The position numbers were made by a program, and so were the translations under genes. Below, one piece after another: positions 21,914 through 23,913 of a DNA stretch of 23,913 nt. This DNA is from an uncultured Acidobacteriaceae bacterium (GTDB lineage Bacteria > Acidobacteriota > Terriglobia > Terriglobales > Acidobacteriaceae): positions 1 to 23,913 of the forward strand of contig CALFMO010000014.1 in assembly GCA_937879855.1 (NCBI GenBank), given 5' to 3'. The notes under the pieces were generated by a model. The model saw nothing but the letters and a program-made list of their open reading frames with translations. It searched no databases and was not told the origin of the DNA. Position 1 is the first letter of the stretch, and every line of letters begins with the position of its first letter.

Positions 21914-22267
21914 TTAAGTAGCAGGCTGAAGTCGCTGCACTCGCCTCACTTCCATCCATCCCACACAAACGCATCCAAGAAATACGCCCACACTTGGCAC
22001 AATGGCGTTGAACGCAACCTGCTTCCAGAAATACGAATAGGGAATCGAATCCCTTAGCCAGTCCAACCGAGTCATCCTTACCTTCCTTTTGCTCAGGGTG
22101 GCTTCCATTTCGTTTACGGTGAGATTTCCCATCTGACGACGTTCACTGTCGCTCAGCGGTGGCTCGAACTTTATTCCGCCGCGAATTGTCGCCAATTGAC
22201 TCACAAAGCCAATTGCAGGACCGAGAAGAATTGCGGCAATTAAAGACTTAAGGAAGAGTGCCTTCAT
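21914..22267 (-). CDS. small two-TM hypothetical protein
   Basis: A 117-residue protein with an N-terminal hydrophobic helix (about 5-25, FLKSLIAAILLGPAIGFVSQ) and a second near 84-103 (VAFNAIVPSVGVFLGCVCVG). Between them is a polar, charged segment with a basic stretch (LSKRKVRMTRLDWLRD). It is probably an inner-membrane protein with the loop on one face. No family was recognised. Only a weak G-rich ribosome binding site precedes the ATG. Confidence 0.6.
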   Translation of the reverse strand: MKALFLKSLIAAILLGPAIGFVSQLATIRGGIKFEPPLSDSERRQMGNLTVNEMEATLSKRKVRMTRLDWLRDSIPYSYFWKQVAFNAIVPSVGVFLGCVCVGWMEVRRVQRLQPAT

Positions 22268-22490
22268 GTGCGTGCCCCACCTTGGAAAGTCTCAGTCTAA
22301 CGAAATGCGGAGGGATCTGGCAGGTAACTGCTGTAACCCACGCGGGTTCGCTCATGAGGGTTTTGAGTGTAATCGAGATGTTACGTCATTCATCCACGGC
22401 TAGCAAAAGAACGGGGCATCAGTGCAGCAGGTGTCACGTTCGACTTCCCCCTATGGCTCAAGTATCCTCTTCTGAATATCGGAGGCTAGA

Positions 22491-23105
22491 ATGAGGCTTC
22501 TTCGTGTCGCTACCCTTCTTGTCATGTGTGGCACCGCCCTCTTTTCTGTTGGGAAATCTGGAACGCCACAGAACTCAACAGCGAAGGAAGCCGCCCCGCC
22601 GGATGACATTCCCAAGTCCATCGCGGAAAGCGTCAGCGGCACACTCCAGTTTGCGGAAGGGAATTTTCTTGACCTCGCTGAAGCCATGCCGGAAGACAAG
22701 TATTCCTACATTCCCACAGTCGGCAAGTTCGATGATGCCCGCAGCTTCGGGGAGCAGGTGAAGCACGTCGCCTGCGCCCAGTTCGCCTTCTTCAACGAAT
22801 TTGAGGGCAAGAAACCACCCGCAGACTGCGAAAAGGGTGGCCACGATCCGGCGAAAACCAAGACCGAGTTGATTAAGTATCTCAAGGACTCCTTCGACTA
22901 CTCGAACCACATCCTCGCCACGCTCACTGCGAACAATGCGCTCGACCGTGTCGAAGGCCGTTACGCCGGACCAAACACAAAACTTGGCATCTCTGTGGTT
23001 GCCGTCTGGCACATCACCGACCATTACGGACAGCTTGTCGAGTATCTGCGCTTGAACGGCATTGTCCCACCGATGACGCAGAAATACAGGCTAAAGGCTA
23101 GATGA
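22491..23105 (+). CDS. exported DinB-like four-helix-bundle protein
   Basis: This 204-residue protein has an N-terminal signal peptide (MRLLRVATLLVMCGTALFSV) and a DinB-superfamily domain (about 45-195). The likely metal ligands are His92 (VKHVACAQF) and His174/His178 (VWHITDHYGQLVEYLRLNGI), in the order and spacing usual for DinB/YfiT proteins. Most DinB proteins are cytosolic thiol transferases or stress proteins; secreted versions occur in acidobacteria and their role is not established. The ATG has ggagg six bases upstream. It stands alone on the plus strand. Confidence 0.9.
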   Translation: MRLLRVATLLVMCGTALFSVGKSGTPQNSTAKEAAPPDDIPKSIAESVSGTLQFAEGNFLDLAEAMPEDKYSYIPTVGKFDDARSFGEQVKHVACAQFAFFNEFEGKKPPADCEKGGHDPAKTKTELIKYLKDSFDYSNHILATLTANNALDRVEGRYAGPNTKLGISVVAVWHITDHYGQLVEYLRLNGIVPPMTQKYRLKAR

Positions 23106-23235
23106 CTATCTTGTTCGACGGCGCTCCCGGCATCCCATCCTGAAACAACCGAAGCCGAATACGCGAAGCTGCCAGTCGCAGTGTCAGCTATCAAGGGGCT
23201 GGGAAGAGCGCGTCCCGCGGGGTAGAAATTCTTTA

Positions 23236-23311
23236 GCTGTCGAAACCAGGCCATAGCGCTCAGAACCCCTGTTCCGGGCATTTTGAGCGCTATGGCGATT
23301 TTGCAACAGCA
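23236..23311. repeat. TGAGYGCTATGG palindromic element, complete copy D
   Basis: Perfect 12-bp arms, ccatagcgctca (23251-23262) and tgagcgctatgg (23284-23295), surround a 21-base centre. Outside them a second imperfect pair, tagctgtcgaaa on the left and ttttgcaacagc on the right, extends the symmetry to about 27 bp per side. It lies between the DinB-like and four-TM genes. Confidence 0.75.
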
Positions 23312-23387
23312 ACCGACTATAGTCTCCGTCACTTTGAGCAAAGGTAACGTGGACTAAGGGGTTTGACATGGCTTAGGATTTCCAAGG

Positions 23388-23828
23388 ATGAAGCTTCCTG
23401 ATGTCCAAGGCGCGACAAGTAAAAGTAGCAGAGCAGGATGGTCAATCATTTTGCTTGCCTGCATGGAAGTCAGCGGGGTCATCGGATTCGCGCAGGGTGC
23501 CCTCTTGGCCGCGTTCTTAAAGGAAACTGCGTGGTGGTACTGTCTGTTCATCGCCGTGCAAGCTGCGGTGGTCGGCTTCATTGTTGGCGGAGTTTGGGGA
23601 TTCCTGCTTATTATCACGTTCTTTCGGAGAACCCTGACAAATCGCGCTTTCTACGGAGTTGCTTTCGTTTCGTTGCTTGCCGGATTGCTCTCTGCCGTGT
23701 ACCTGCACTTCATCGTGAGGGATGCGGAACCCATCTCTGTTTTCATCATTCCAGCAGTGAGTCTAGTCGCTGCCTGTGCCGTACGCGCTCATCAATTCGT
23801 CGGAAATTCGCTTTCGCCTGCAAAGTGA
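23388..23828 (+). CDS. four-TM hypothetical membrane protein
   Basis: This 146-residue protein has four predicted membrane helices at about 18-42, 50-76, 88-107 and 115-132, and a short hydrophilic N-terminus. The first helix pair is Gly/Ala-rich (GFAQGALLAAF, GFIVGGVWGFLLII). The start is supported by aagg directly before the ATG and agga slightly upstream. No family was recognised; it looks like a small inner-membrane protein. The remaining 85 bases to the window end show no feature. Confidence 0.65.
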   Translation: MKLPDVQGATSKSSRAGWSIILLACMEVSGVIGFAQGALLAAFLKETAWWYCLFIAVQAAVVGFIVGGVWGFLLIITFFRRTLTNRAFYGVAFVSLLAGLLSAVYLHFIVRDAEPISVFIIPAVSLVAACAVRAHQFVGNSLSPAK

Positions 23829-23913
23829 GAATTTGCTCTTGCCGATTGTTGGCGCTATCAGATGGGATGAGAAGGCCGGTCTCCGGACGGGATGCTGTAC
23901 GCTCCCAAGTTAT

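Noticed and set aside
23363..23368. TTGACA upstream of the four-TM gene
   Set aside because: No -10 can be placed at proper spacing before the start codon, so it is probably chance.

Overview
The window looks like a chromosomal segment of a GC-rich soil-type bacterium, most likely an acidobacterium (Acidobacteriota, Terriglobia-like). This is an inference from the mix of genes (2-oxoacid dehydrogenase with an interposed cytochrome c, secreted S9 prolyl oligopeptidase, DinB-like secreted protein, PEP-CTERM protein, pectate-lyase-fold proteins) and from the many short palindromic repeats in the spacers. It was not tested by a database search. No tRNA, rRNA, CRISPR array, transposase or integrase was seen.

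Region 1 (1-4056, + strand) is a 2-oxoacid dehydrogenase locus: the 3' part of E1 alpha, complete E1 beta, a membrane-anchored monohaem cytochrome c, and the lipoyl-bearing E2 acyltransferase, which has its own promoter-like TATAAT. A palindromic repeat lies in the spacer after E1 beta, and a related copy sits in frame inside the E2 linker.

Region 2 (4057-12263, - strand) is an accessory block with a phage-like flavour. In transcription order it encodes a 79-residue protein, a zinc-ribbon protein whose stop overlaps the start of a sigma-region-4-like HTH protein, a lysine-rich 148-residue protein, a dual-specificity-type phosphatase, a 1381-residue secreted protein with phage tail-fibre motifs and a pectate-lyase-like domain, and a beta-helix protein whose C-terminus looks replaced. 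Strong hairpin/T-tract terminators lie between several of these genes, one of them inside the first codons of the giant gene. REP-like hairpins and degenerate tandem repeats fill the gaps.

Region 3 (12693-17773, - strand) is a compact five-gene run that looks like an envelope cassette: papain-like cysteine peptidase, peptidoglycan-binding plus NodB deacetylase fusion, secreted Asp-box protein, six-TM protein, and a pentapeptide-like membrane protein. Three of the joints overlap or nearly so. A 22-bp exact direct repeat marks the stop codon of the peptidase and a matching stop-containing site 1.6 kb further on.

Region 4 (17991-23913) holds loosely spaced single genes: prolyl oligopeptidase, PEP-CTERM protein and two small exported or membrane proteins on the - strand, then DinB-like and four-TM proteins on the + strand. 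Four copies of a palindromic element with the core TGAGCGCTATGG are scattered through these spacers. The system-level candidates are the Zn-ribbon/HTH/phosphatase/tail-fibre block and the five-gene envelope cassette. Both are inferences from gene order.
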